Assembly: GCF_001718835.1 (NCBI RefSeq)
Contig: NZ_CP013444.1
Coordinates: 930,001-994,000 of the forward strand
Reading direction: 5' to 3'
Origin: Burkholderia cepacia
GTDB taxonomy: Bacteria; Pseudomonadota; Gammaproteobacteria; Burkholderiales; Burkholderiaceae
Length of the DNA: 64,000 nucleotides
Made by a program: the position numbers and the translations under genes. This document shows positions 55,703 to 64,000 of the stretch, one piece after another (position 1 is the first letter of the stretch; every line of letters begins with the position of its first letter). The notes under the pieces were generated by a model. It had not been told where the DNA came from. It ran no database searches and saw only the letters and a program-made list of their open reading frames with translations.

Positions 55703-57235
55703 ATGTGCGGCATCGTAGGCGTTATCTCCCAATCCCCGGTCAACCAGCTGATCTATGACAGCCTGCTGCTGCTGCAGCATCGCGGTCAGGACGCGGCGGG
55801 CATCGCGACGGCGGACGGCAGCAATTTCCACATGTACAAGGCGAACGGCATGGTGCGCGACGTGTTCCGCACGCGCAACATGCGCAGCCTGCCCGGCACC
55901 TACGGCATCGGCCAGGTGCGCTACCCGACCGCCGGCTCGGCGTCGAGCGAAGCCGAGGCGCAACCGTTCTACGTGAACGCGCCGTTCGGGATCATCCTCG
56001 CGCACAACGGCAACCTGACGAACTGGCAGCAACTGAAGGACGAGATGTTCCGGATCGACCGCCGGCACATCAACACCAATTCCGACAGCGAAGTGCTGCT
56101 CAACGTGTTCGCGCACGAGCTGCAACTGTCGACCACGGGCCTCGAGCTCGACCCGGCGTCGGTGTTCAAGGCCGTCTCGGGCGTACATCGCCGCCTGCAG
56201 GGTTCGTACGCGATCGTGTCGCTGATCGCCGGCTACGGCCTGCTCGCGTTCCGCGACCCGTTCGGCATCCGCCCGCTCTGCATCGGCAAGCTCGAGACCG
56301 AGCACGGTACCGAATGGATGGTCGCGTCGGAGTCGGTGGCCGTCGAAGGCATCGGCTTCGAATTCGTGCGCGACCTGGAGCCGGGCGAAGCGATCTTCAT
56401 CGACAAGGCCGGCAACTTCCACAGCCAGCAGTGCGCGGAGAACCCGACGCTGAACCCGTGCATGTTCGAATACGTGTACCTCGCGCGTCCGGATTCGTGC
56501 CTCGACGGCGTGCCGGTCTACAACGTGCGCCTGCGCATGGGCGACTATCTCGCCGAGAAGATCAAGCGCGAACTGCCGAACGTGCCGATCGACGTCGTGA
56601 TGCCGATTCCCGATTCGTCGCGCCCGGCGGCGATGCAGGTCGCCGCGAAGCTCGGCGTCGAGTACCGCGAAGGCTTCTTCAAGAACCGCTACGTCGGCCG
56701 CACCTTCATCATGCCGGGGCAGGCCGTGCGCAAGAAGTCGGTGCGCCAGAAGCTCAACGCGATGAGCATCGAGTTCAAGGACAAGAACGTGCTGATCGTC
56801 GACGATTCGATCGTGCGCGGCACGACCTCGCACGAGATCGTGCAGATGGCGCGCGATGCGGGCGCGAAGTCGGTGATCTTCGCGTCGGCGGCGCCGCCCG
56901 TGAAGTTCCCGAACGTGTACGGCATCGACATGCCGACGCGCGGCGAACTCGTCGCACACGGCCGCACCGATGAAGACGTCGCGAAGATCATCGGCGCCGA
57001 CCACCTGATCTACCAGGACGTCGACGACCTGCGCCGCGCGGTGCGCGACATCAACCCGAAGCTCGAACGCTTCGAGGCGTCGTGCTTCGACGGCAACTAC
57101 ATCACCGGCGACGTGACGCCCGAGTATCTCGATGCGATCGAGCGCGCGCGCCTCACGCCGGCATCGCAGGCCGATCGCGACACGGCCGGCGACACCGAGC
57201 GCTCGCAGATGAACCTGCAGCTGTCGGTCGAGTGA
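55703..57235 (+). CDS. purF: Amidophosphoribosyltransferase
   Basis: This 510-residue enzyme catalyses the first committed step of purine synthesis, making phosphoribosylamine from PRPP and glutamine. The glutaminase nucleophile is Cys2 (MCGIVGV), with NGNLTNW in the class II amidotransferase domain. The PRPP loop is VLIVDDSIVRGTTS in the C-terminal phosphoribosyltransferase domain. It is the last gene of its run, with the metZ riboswitch region following. Confidence 0.98.
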   Translation: MCGIVGVISQSPVNQLIYDSLLLLQHRGQDAAGIATADGSNFHMYKANGMVRDVFRTRNMRSLPGTYGIGQVRYPTAGSASSEAEAQPFYVNAPFGIILAHNGNLTNWQQLKDEMFRIDRRHINTNSDSEVLLNVFAHELQLSTTGLELDPASVFKAVSGVHRRLQGSYAIVSLIAGYGLLAFRDPFGIRPLCIGKLETEHGTEWMVASESVAVEGIGFEFVRDLEPGEAIFIDKAGNFHSQQCAENPTLNPCMFEYVYLARPDSCLDGVPVYNVRLRMGDYLAEKIKRELPNVPIDVVMPIPDSSRPAAMQVAAKLGVEYREGFFKNRYVGRTFIMPGQAVRKKSVRQKLNAMSIEFKDKNVLIVDDSIVRGTTSHEIVQMARDAGAKSVIFASAAPPVKFPNVYGIDMPTRGELVAHGRTDEDVAKIIGADHLIYQDVDDLRRAVRDINPKLERFEASCFDGNYITGDVTPEYLDAIERARLTPASQADRDTAGDTERSQMNLQLSVE

Positions 57236-57274
57236 CACCGGCGCACGCTTTTGACGAAGCGTGATAGGATGTGG

Positions 57275-57336
57275 CCTTGCGTCGATTTGATATCAGCTTG
57301 CGGACGCGGGGCGACTTCCCAAAACAGCTAAAGCGA
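57275..57336 (+). promoter_or_regulatory. SAM-II-type riboswitch aptamer upstream of metZ
   Basis: The sequence has the SAM-II (metA motif) layout. P1 strand GCGTC (57279-57283) pairs with GACGC (57303-57307). The loop reads GATTTGAT, then CAGCTTGCG. After a variable loop comes the conserved 3' strand CAGCTAAAGCG (57325-57335), which would form the H-type pseudoknot. It lies about 145 nt before metZ, a methionine-pathway gene. The match is by eye to the known consensus. An intrinsic terminator follows at 57384, suggesting transcriptional control. Confidence 0.78.
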
Positions 57337-57383
57337 AGGCCGGTGGCAACCGGCCCGAGTCGATCGCTGTCGTACCGCACCGA

Positions 57384-57420
57384 AGCCCGCTGATGCCGAC
57401 GCATAGCGGGCTTTTTGTTT
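57384..57420 (+). terminator. Intrinsic terminator between the SAM-II element and metZ
   Basis: The stem AGCCCGCT (57384-57391) / AGCGGGCT (57405-57412), extended inside by ATGC/GCAT, is followed by TTTTGTTT. It lies 48 nt after the aptamer and 60 nt before metZ, so it can serve as the riboswitch expression platform or as the purF terminator. Confidence 0.85.
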
Positions 57421-57480
57421 TGGCCTGGACTTGACCGGATTCGCGCCTCGCGCGCGACCATCGAATACGGAAAACGGAAC

Positions 57481-58671
57481 ATGGACGACTCCCTCAACTT
57501 CGACACGCTTGCCGTGCGCGCGGGCACGCTGCGCAGCGACTTCAACGAGCATTCGGAAGCGCTGTTCCTCACGTCGAGCTTCTGCTTCCAGAGCGCGGCC
57601 GACGCGGCCGAGCGCTTCGCGAATTCGGAAGACTACTTCACCTATTCGCGCTTCACGAACCCGACCGTCACCATGTTCCAGGAGCGCCTCGCGGCGCTCG
57701 AAGGCGGCGAGGCCTGCATCGCGACGGCATCCGGGATGGCCGCGATCATGTCGGCCGTGATGGCCGCGCTGCAGGCCGGCGACCACCTCGTCAGCTCGCG
57801 CAGCCTGTTCGGCTCGACGCTCGGGATGTTCTCGCAGATCTTCAGCAAGTTCGGGATCACGACGACCTTCGTCGACCCGACCGACCTGAACGCGTGGAAG
57901 GAAGCCGTGCGTCCGGAAACGAAGATGTTCTTCCTCGAGACGCCGTCGAACCCGCTGACCGAACTCGCCGACATCGAGGCGATCGGCAAGATCGCGAAGG
58001 CATCGAACGCGCTGTTCGTCGTCGACAACTGTTTCTGCAGCCCGGTGCTGCAGCAGCCGCTGAAGCTCGGCGCGGATGTCGTGATGCACTCGGCGACGAA
58101 ATTCCTCGACGGCCAGGGCCGCGTGCTCGGCGGCGCGCTGGTCGGCTCGAAGGAATTCATCATGGGCAAGGTGTTCCCGTTCGTGCGCAGCGCGGGCCCG
58201 ACGCTGTCGGCGTTCAATGCGTGGGTGCTGCTGAAGGGGATGGAGACGCTGTCGCTGCGCGTCGAGAAGCAATCGACGAACGCGCTGGAGATCGCGCGCT
58301 GGCTCGATTCGCATCCGGCCGTCGCGCGCGTGTTTCATCCGGGCCTGGAATCGCACCCGCAGCACGAACTCGCGAAGCGTCAGCAGAAGGCGGGCGGGGC
58401 GATCCTGTCGTTCGAGCTGAAGGGCGACACGCCCGAACAGCAGCGCGCGAATGCATGGCGCGTGATCGACAACACGAAACTGATCTCGATCACCGGCAAC
58501 CTCGGCGACACGCGTACGACCATCACGCATCCGGCGACCACCACGCACGGCCGCATCACGCCGGAGGCGCGCGCGGCAGCGGGGATCAGCGAAGGGCTGA
58601 TCCGGCTCGCGGTCGGTCTCGAAGACGCGACGGACTTGCGCCGCGATCTCGCGCGCGGGCTGGAAGGCTGA
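57481..58671 (+). CDS. metZ: O-succinylhomoserine sulfhydrylase
   Basis: This 396-residue PLP enzyme of the Cys/Met-metabolism family makes homocysteine from O-succinylhomoserine and sulfide. The PLP lysine is Lys207 in HSATKFLDGQGR. FTYSRFTNPTVTMFQERLA and the C-terminal ISITGNLGDTRTTITHPATT are typical. The start at 57481 gives MDDSLNFDTLAVRAGT. It is preceded by the SAM-II element. The O-succinyl rather than O-acetyl preference is assumed from the MetZ subgroup. Confidence 0.95.
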   Translation: MDDSLNFDTLAVRAGTLRSDFNEHSEALFLTSSFCFQSAADAAERFANSEDYFTYSRFTNPTVTMFQERLAALEGGEACIATASGMAAIMSAVMAALQAGDHLVSSRSLFGSTLGMFSQIFSKFGITTTFVDPTDLNAWKEAVRPETKMFFLETPSNPLTELADIEAIGKIAKASNALFVVDNCFCSPVLQQPLKLGADVVMHSATKFLDGQGRVLGGALVGSKEFIMGKVFPFVRSAGPTLSAFNAWVLLKGMETLSLRVEKQSTNALEIARWLDSHPAVARVFHPGLESHPQHELAKRQQKAGGAILSFELKGDTPEQQRANAWRVIDNTKLISITGNLGDTRTTITHPATTTHGRITPEARAAAGISEGLIRLAVGLEDATDLRRDLARGLEG

Positions 58672-58726
58672 GCGCGGCACGCGGCGTGGCGGGCGGTTGA
58701 CGACGCTCGCCACCCGCCGGAACGTG

Positions 58727-59686
58727 TCAGCCGTGCGCGGCCTGCGCGCCGCGCATCGCCTCCACCATCCACCGCAGCGTGTCGTCGAGCGGCGTGACGG
58801 GCAGCTCGCCCACCGCGCGCCGCAGCTTGTCGCGCGACCCGGACAGGCTCTTCACCTCGTTGTGCCGCACGAAACGCGGATCGATCGTCACGTCGATCAC
58901 GTATCCGGCGATACGCGACAGCATCGCCAGCACTTCCTTCAGCGAATACGCGCGCTCCGAGCACACGTTGAACGTCTCGCCGGCCGGCGCGGCTTCGACC
59001 AGCTTCAGGTACGCGGCCGTCACGTCGCGCACGTCGGAGAAATCGCGGCTCACGTCGAGGTTGCCGAGCGAGATCCGCGGGGCGTTGCGCGCGTAGTGCG
59101 CGACGAGCTTCGGCAGCAGGTACGCATCGCTCTGGCCGACCCCCGTGTAGTTGAACGGCCGCGCGATCACGATCGGCAGCCGGTCGGCCCACAGTTTCGC
59201 CGCGTATTCCATCGCGAGCTTGCTGACCGCATAGTCGTTCGCTGGGGCGGGGGCGACGGTTTCGTCGAGCACGCCGGCCGTCGAATTGCCGTAGATGTTC
59301 GCGCTGCTGGCGAGCAGCACGGCCGACGGGCGGCGGTCGAGGCCCGCGAGTGCGGCCAGCAGGTTGCGGGTGCCGACGATGTTGACCGCGTAGGTTTGCG
59401 ACGGCTCGTCCTGCGCGACATGCGCGCGCGCGGCGAGATGCACGACCGCATCGGGCCGGGCGTCGGCGGCCGCCGCGCGCAGCGCCTGCGCGTCGAGCAG
59501 GTCGACGGGCAGCAGCGTGCAGTGCGCGAAGGCCGGATCGTCGGGGCGTGCCGCGCCGGGCGCGACCGTGCCCCAGACCTCATAGCCGGCCGCTTCGAGG
59601 CGTTGCGCCATGTAGCGGCCCGTGAAGCCTGTCAGGCCCGTGACGAACGCACGGCGCGACGGGCGTCAGGCTTCAGAACGTGTCAT
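58727..59686 (-). pseudogene. rmd: GDP-6-deoxy-D-lyxo-4-hexulose reductase-like gene with an in-frame stop at codon 7
   Basis: This extended short-chain dehydrogenase would reduce GDP-4-keto-6-deoxymannose to GDP-D-rhamnose. The natural start appears to be the ATG at 59686, inside the end of gmd. It reads MTRSEA, then TGA, then RPSRRAFVTGLTGFTGRYMA. The stop precedes the cofactor motif TGLTGFTG. No ATG, GTG or TTG lies between the stop and that motif, and the next ATG (59611) would drop the motif. One C-to-T change (CGA to TGA) explains it. The rest (YAVSKLAMEYA, RPFNYTG) is intact. This is a nonsense mutation, sequencing error or non-standard initiation. Confidence 0.7.
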
Positions 59687-60722
59687 GGTGTTGATTCCGC
59701 GTCAAATCGGCTTCGACCATCATCTGGCAAAGTTGTTCGAGCGTCGTCTTCGGTTCCCAGCCGAGCTTGGACCTGGCCTTGTCGGCGCAGCCGATCAGCA
59801 GGTCGACCTCGGCAGGGCGGTAGAACTTCGGATTCACTTCCACGAGCACGTTGCCGTTCGACGCGTCGAGGCCGCGTTCCTGTTCGCCCTTGCCGGTCCA
59901 TTCGATCTGGTAGCCGGCCGCCGCGAACGCCATCCGCACGAAATCGCGTACGGTCTCGGTGCGGTTGGTCGCGAGCACGTAGGTATCGGGTTCGTCGGCC
60001 TGCAGCATGCGCCACATGCCTTCGACGTATTCGAGTGCAAAACCCCAGTCGCGCTTCGCGTCGAGGTTGCCGAGCTCGAGGCGGGTCGCCTTGCCGAGCC
60101 TGATCTTCGCGATGGTGTCGGTGATCTTGCGCGTGACGAACTCGCGGCCGCGCAGCGGCGATTCGTGGTTGAACAGGATGCCGCTGCTGCCGAACAGGCC
60201 GTACGACTCGCGGTAGTTCACCGTCATCCAGTGCGCGTACAGCTTCGCGACGCCGTACGGGCTGCGCGGATAGAACGAAGTCGCTTCCGTCTGCGGGATC
60301 GACTGCACCTTGCCGAACATCTCCGACGTCGACGCCTGGTAGAAACGCGTCGTCGGGCTCACGACGCGAATCGCCTCGAGCAGGTTCAACGGACCCAGGC
60401 CGGTCACTTCGGCGGTCGTCGCCGGCTGGTCGAACGACACGCCGACGAAGCTCTGCGCGGCGAGGTTGTACAGCTCGTCGGGCTGCGTGCGTTCGAGCAG
60501 GCGCAGGCTCGAGCCGGCGTCGGTCAGGTCGTGTTCGACGAGCGTGAGGTTCGGGTGCGTGTCGACGCCGAGCTCGGCGATGCGCCAGAAATTCACCGAG
60601 CTGGTGCGGCGATAGGTGCCCGTGACCTCGTAGCCCTTGTCGAGCAGCAGCTTGGTCAGGTAAGCGCCGTCTTGCCCCGAGATCCCGGTGATGATGGCCT
60701 TCTTCTTGCGAGTTTGGCTCAT
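59673..60722 (-). CDS. gmd: GDP-mannose 4,6-dehydratase
   Basis: This 349-residue extended short-chain dehydrogenase converts GDP-D-mannose to GDP-4-keto-6-deoxy-D-mannose. The cofactor motif is ITGISGQDGAYLTKLLL. TSEMFGKVQ gives the catalytic Thr/Glu, and YGVAKLYAHW supplies Tyr-x3-Lys. FNHESPLRG is also a Gmd hallmark. It overlaps the rmd start by 14 nt and lies downstream of an OafA-type acyltransferase gene, in a sugar-nucleotide group that probably serves lipopolysaccharide or exopolysaccharide. Confidence 0.96.
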   Translation of the reverse strand: MSQTRKKKAIITGISGQDGAYLTKLLLDKGYEVTGTYRRTSSVNFWRIAELGVDTHPNLTLVEHDLTDAGSSLRLLERTQPDELYNLAAQSFVGVSFDQPATTAEVTGLGPLNLLEAIRVVSPTTRFYQASTSEMFGKVQSIPQTEATSFYPRSPYGVAKLYAHWMTVNYRESYGLFGSSGILFNHESPLRGREFVTRKITDTIAKIRLGKATRLELGNLDAKRDWGFALEYVEGMWRMLQADEPDTYVLATNRTETVRDFVRMAFAAAGYQIEWTGKGEQERGLDASNGNVLVEVNPKFYRPAEVDLLIGCADKARSKLGWEPKTTLEQLCQMMVEADLTRNQHHDTF

Positions 60723-60757
60723 GACGTTGTCCTGGTAGAAACGATGGAGGGTGAAAG

Positions 60758-61837
60758 TCAGGCGGTCGTGCCGGCGGCGGCCGGCAGCGCGCGGCGTGCG
60801 GGGCCGCGCGTCAGGCGCCGTTCGAAGCCGTACCAGCTCAGGGTCGCGTACGCGAGCGTGATCGCGAGCGCCAGCGCGGCCGTGACGAAGCGGTTCAGGT
60901 GCAGCGGCCACAGCGCGTACAGCACGCTGAGGTGGATCAGGTACACGGTGTAGCTGACGGTGCCCACGTAGACGAGCATCGGGTTCGTCAGCACGCGCTG
61001 CACGAGGCCGCGGCCGCGCAGCGCGATCACGACGATCGACGTGCACAGCAGCAGCGAGATGCTGTAGAGCGCGGCGTTCGACAGCGGCGTGTTCGCGGCG
61101 CGGAAACGCGGGAACGACAGGTGCAGCCAGCCGAGGATCGCGAGCGACACGAGCGCGCCGACGATCGCGAGCGGATAGAACGGTTCCAGCGCGCGCCGGT
61201 CGCGGCGCAGCACGATCGCGAGCAGTGCGCCGGCGGCGAGCAGGTCCATCCGGAACGGCGTCAGGTAGTAGATCGGCCAGAACGAGTCGAACCACGGCGT
61301 CGCGATCGCGCGCAGCACCGGTGCGGCGACGATCAGCGCGGCGGCGACCCACAGCAGCGCGCGCTCCGAGCACCACAGCACGACGAACGGCCAGAAGATG
61401 TAGAACTGCTCCTCGACCGCGAGCGACCACAGCACGTTCAGGCTGTCGTGGCCGATGCTGCCGAGCGACAGCCCGATGTTGGTCGAGAAGAACGCGAACC
61501 ATGGCCAGTGCGGCAGCCAGCCCGCGCCGAACAGGATCGTCGACACCGCCAGCAGCAACACGTACGGCGGCAGGATGCGGCGCACGCGGCGTGCGTAGAA
61601 GTGGCTGAAGTACGATTGCCCGCGCGCCTTGCGATCGAGCAGGATGCCGGTGATCAGCAGGCCGCTCAGCACGAAGAACAGGTCGACGCCCATCCACAGC
61701 GGCGCCTTCAGCGCGTGCTGCAGGAACACGGCGCCCACCGCGATCGCGCGCAGCCCGTCGAGCTGCACGATGCGGCCGTGTTGCGGCACGGGCGTGTCGG
61801 CGGCGCGCCGCGCAATCGATGCGTGAACGTCATTCAT
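60758..61837 (-). CDS. Acyltransferase 3 (OafA/YrhL-like) membrane protein
   Basis: This 359-residue polytopic inner-membrane acyltransferase starts its first helix with RIVQLDGLRAIAVGAVFLQH, carries VDLFFVLSGLLITGIL and the WSLAVEEQFYIFWP signature, and ends with a basic tail. Such proteins O-acetylate surface polysaccharides using acyl groups from the cytoplasm. With gmd and rmd 35 nt downstream, a 6-deoxyhexose-containing glycan is a likely acceptor. Confidence 0.93.
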   Translation of the reverse strand: MNDVHASIARRAADTPVPQHGRIVQLDGLRAIAVGAVFLQHALKAPLWMGVDLFFVLSGLLITGILLDRKARGQSYFSHFYARRVRRILPPYVLLLAVSTILFGAGWLPHWPWFAFFSTNIGLSLGSIGHDSLNVLWSLAVEEQFYIFWPFVVLWCSERALLWVAAALIVAAPVLRAIATPWFDSFWPIYYLTPFRMDLLAAGALLAIVLRRDRRALEPFYPLAIVGALVSLAILGWLHLSFPRFRAANTPLSNAALYSISLLLCTSIVVIALRGRGLVQRVLTNPMLVYVGTVSYTVYLIHLSVLYALWPLHLNRFVTAALALAITLAYATLSWYGFERRLTRGPARRALPAAAGTTA

Positions 61838-62233
61838 GCGATTAGGTGATATATCGAATCGAAATCGATTCTAGGGAAAAGAAATCGGCAAAAAAACGCG
61901 CGTCATTGGGTTGATGGAAATCATCCGATTTCCTTTCACGCGCATTGCTTGAAGATAATTTCACGGCCGGGATGCCTGGGCCGGACGCTCCCGCGCGGCA
62001 TTTTCTACAACTTCGAGCGCATCGGGCGGTCGTTCTTGCCGCCTCGCCGGGTATTTCGGAATGGGTTCCGGTTCGATATTTCAGGCGGAAACATCCCCAA
62101 ATATTTCCAAATTTCTTGTGATTATTTTTGCTTGTAACCTGCATCGCGACGTTTGAAACCCATTTAGCGATGCGGCATTCGCGCGGCTGCGGCCGCTGTG
62201 CCGGATCGCTGAAGCATCGAGTGGAGAAGCGCA
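61838..62233. other. Divergent intergenic region, no supported gene
   Basis: 396 nt of lower G+C lie between the acyltransferase (minus strand) and the secreted protein (plus strand). It should hold both promoters. The stretch 62090-62140 is A/T-rich. Open frames here have no recognisable features, and I saw no strong hairpin with a T run. Confidence 0.5.
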
Positions 62234-64000
62234 TTGCGACGTCTGATACTGGCCGCCATCGCGATGGGCGCGGCATGGCTGACGTGGGCCGCGCCGGCCG
62301 AAACGGTGTTGCCCGCGACGACGTCGTGGATCGGCAATACGTTCGGCTATGGCGACGGCAGCTGGACGCAGATCGACATCCGTGCGATCGCGGTGACGCC
62401 TGAAGGCAAGGTGTATACGAATGCGCCATGGGACGAGAGCGGCGCCGAGGCGAGCGTCTACCAGGACGGGAAGATGCTCGGCTTCGCCGGCGGCACGCAC
62501 GGCTGGGGCAACCTCGGCGGCAGCGCGATCGCCGTGAACGGCAAATATGCGTACGTCGCGATCGGTGTCGGCAACGAGCGCGGCCACCTGCAGTCGCCCG
62601 GCATCTGGCCCGACAAGGGCAAGCAGTGGTTCGGCATCTCGCGCCGCACGATCGGCGACATGAAGCAGCCCGCGCCGTTCCGCGCGGCGCCGCAGGTGGC
62701 CCCGGGCGGGCGTGCCGACGCCGGCCGCGCACGGATGGCCGCGAGCTTCATGGTGATGAACGAGGTGCCGGCCAGCGCGAAGCCGGACGCGGGCGAGCAG
62801 AAGGCGGAAGTCGGCGGCCTCGCGGCCGACGACAAGACGCTGTTCGCGACGAACCCGTCGCGCGACGCGGTGGACGTGTACGACGCGGAGACGATGCAGC
62901 AGAAGGGCACGTGGAGCGCGCACGAGCCGGGCCGCATCGCGCTCGCGGGCGACGGCACGCTGTGGCTGCTCACGGACACGATCAAGGGGCCCGCGCACCT
63001 CGCGCACGTGCGCGCCGACGGCCGCAAGCTCGACGATGCCCCCACGCTGCCGGACGGCACCGACGCGGTGGACGTGGCCGTCGACGCGAAAGGGCGCGTG
63101 CTCGTCGCGGACAACGGGCCGCGCCAGCAGATCCTGATTTTCTCGAAAGGCGGCAAGGGTTATGCGCAGTCGGGCACGCTCGGCGAGCGCGGCGGCATCT
63201 TCGCGGGCCCGGTGCCGGGCCGGCCCGGGCCGCAGCGTTTCAACGGGCTGACGGGTGTCGGCGTCGACCGGGCGGGCAACATCTACGTGTCGATGAACGG
63301 CATCGGGCCGCGTCACGACACGATCGGTGCGGGCCTCGGCGCGGTGCTCGAAAGCTACACGCCGGACGGCAAGCTGCGCTGGCAGGTGCAGGGGCTGCTG
63401 TTCGTCGACGGCGCGTGGCTCGACCCGGCGCGGCCGAACAGCGTGTACACGGGCAACAAGCGCTTCGAGCTCGACCTGTCGAAGCCGCCGGGCCAGGACT
63501 GGAAATACGCCGGCTTCCTGTCGAACCGCTTCAAGTATCCGGACGACCCCGTGTTCCATACGGACCAGTGGCCCGGCATGCCGATCGCGCGTCGCCTCGA
63601 CGGCCGCACGTTCCTGTACCTGACGGACATGTACGCCGATCACCTGAAGATCTACCGCTTCGACGCGAAGCGCGACGGCGAAGTCGCGATTCCGTCCGGC
63701 CTGATCGCGGGCCGCGCGCGGCCGGTCGACAACGTGCCGAACAAACCGCCGGGCGGCGACTGGCTGTGGCGCGACGCGAACGGCAACGGCCGGCTCGATG
63801 CCGACGAGTTCGAGATCAATACCACCGGCAAGGCGAAGGCGGGCGGCTGGGGCTGGTGGGTCGACACGAAGGGCGACATCTGGCGCACGAGCGACGTGCG
63901 CGGCATCCACCGCTTCCAGTACGGCGGCGTCGACAAGGCCGGCAACCCGATCTACGCGTACGACAAGGTCACGACCTATCCGATGCCGCAGCCGTTCACG
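62234..64000 (+). CDS. Secreted NHL/SMP-30-like beta-propeller protein with an EF-hand-like loop (3' truncated)
   Basis: A frame open to the window end (589 codons here) starts at TTG 62234, with GGAGAAG 5 nt upstream. The signal peptide is MRRLILAAIAMGAAWLTWAA. The mature part holds repeated blade-like strands such as GTDAVDVAVDAKGRVLVADN, GLTGVGVDRAGNIYVSMN and GWGWWVDTKGDIWRTSDVRG, typical of NHL or SMP-30-type propellers. DANGNGRLDADEFE (514-527) fits a calcium EF-hand loop. I do not recognise a specific enzyme. It is divergent from the acyltransferase/gmd group. Because the start is TTG and the end is missing, it is easily overlooked. Confidence 0.8.
   Translation, partial: MRRLILAAIAMGAAWLTWAAPAETVLPATTSWIGNTFGYGDGSWTQIDIRAIAVTPEGKVYTNAPWDESGAEASVYQDGKMLGFAGGTHGWGNLGGSAIAVNGKYAYVAIGVGNERGHLQSPGIWPDKGKQWFGISRRTIGDMKQPAPFRAAPQVAPGGRADAGRARMAASFMVMNEVPASAKPDAGEQKAEVGGLAADDKTLFATNPSRDAVDVYDAETMQQKGTWSAHEPGRIALAGDGTLWLLTDTIKGPAHLAHVRADGRKLDDAPTLPDGTDAVDVAVDAKGRVLVADNGPRQQILIFSKGGKGYAQSGTLGERGGIFAGPVPGRPGPQRFNGLTGVGVDRAGNIYVSMNGIGPRHDTIGAGLGAVLESYTPDGKLRWQVQGLLFVDGAWLDPARPNSVYTGNKRFELDLSKPPGQDWKYAGFLSNRFKYPDDPVFHTDQWPGMPIARRLDGRTFLYLTDMYADHLKIYRFDAKRDGEVAIPSGLIAGRARPVDNVPNKPPGGDWLWRDANGNGRLDADEFEINTTGKAKAGGWGWWVDTKGDIWRTSDVRGIHRFQYGGVDKAGNPIYAYDKVTTYPMPQPFT

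Overview
The window (about 65-70% G+C, strong G/C third-position bias) reads as core chromosome of a Burkholderia species, most likely the Burkholderia cepacia complex. I infer this from the gene order mdh / sdhCDAB-sdhE-gltA / leuCDB-asd-fimV-truA-trpF-trpB-methyltransferase-trpA-accD-folC-dedD-cvpA-purF-metZ, which I associate with the second chromosome of that group. No rRNA, tRNA or CRISPR array was seen.

Region by region. 1-3.0 kb: two ABC permeases (the first cut by the window edge) and a DHA2-type MFS exporter. 3.1-4.8 kb: a secreted sedolisin (S53) peptidase on the minus strand. 5.4-18.9 kb: a citric-acid-cycle block built around a divergent promoter at about 12.6-12.9 kb. mdh, a CitE-like lyase, a small secreted protein, prpD and acnA run left. 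A GntR/UTRA regulator, sdhC-D-A-B-E and gltA run right. A perfect 16-bp palindrome in the divergent region is a good candidate operator. 18.9-27.8 kb: accessory metabolism (AraC regulator, VOC protein, DUF1479 protein, dimethylarginine hydrolase, Lrp regulator, LysP-like permease, LysR regulator, MFS transporter, NTF2-like protein).

27.8-34.8 kb: a tightly coupled seven-gene minus-strand operon in which six junctions overlap, five of them by 4 nt. It encodes a FabH/OleA-like ketosynthase, an OleD-like reductase, a metallo-hydrolase, a PaaK/F390-synthetase-like adenylating enzyme, a PAP2 protein, a sterol-desaturase-type hydroxylase and a fatty acid desaturase. It looks like a lipid or acyl-derived small-molecule pathway, and I do not recognise the product. 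35.4-38.5 kb: a DUF1624 acyltransferase coupled to a porin, then an internally deleted IS110-family transposase remnant.

38.5-58.7 kb: the leu, asd, fimV-truA-trp-accD and folC-dedD-cvpA-purF runs and metZ. This stretch holds two cis-regulatory elements. One is a 39-codon leader whose C-terminus is almost entirely Thr and Ile, upstream of asd, which resembles an attenuator leader. The other is a SAM-II-type riboswitch followed by an intrinsic terminator, upstream of metZ. 58.7-64 kb: GDP-6-deoxyhexose (GDP-rhamnose) genes gmd and rmd, the latter with an in-frame stop at codon 7, an OafA-type acyltransferase, and a TTG-started secreted beta-propeller-like protein running off the end.

Together the core genes supply TCA flux, branched-chain and aspartate-family amino acids, tryptophan, malonyl-CoA, folate, purine and methionine. 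The main accessory point of interest is the lipid-like operon at 27.8-34.8 kb.
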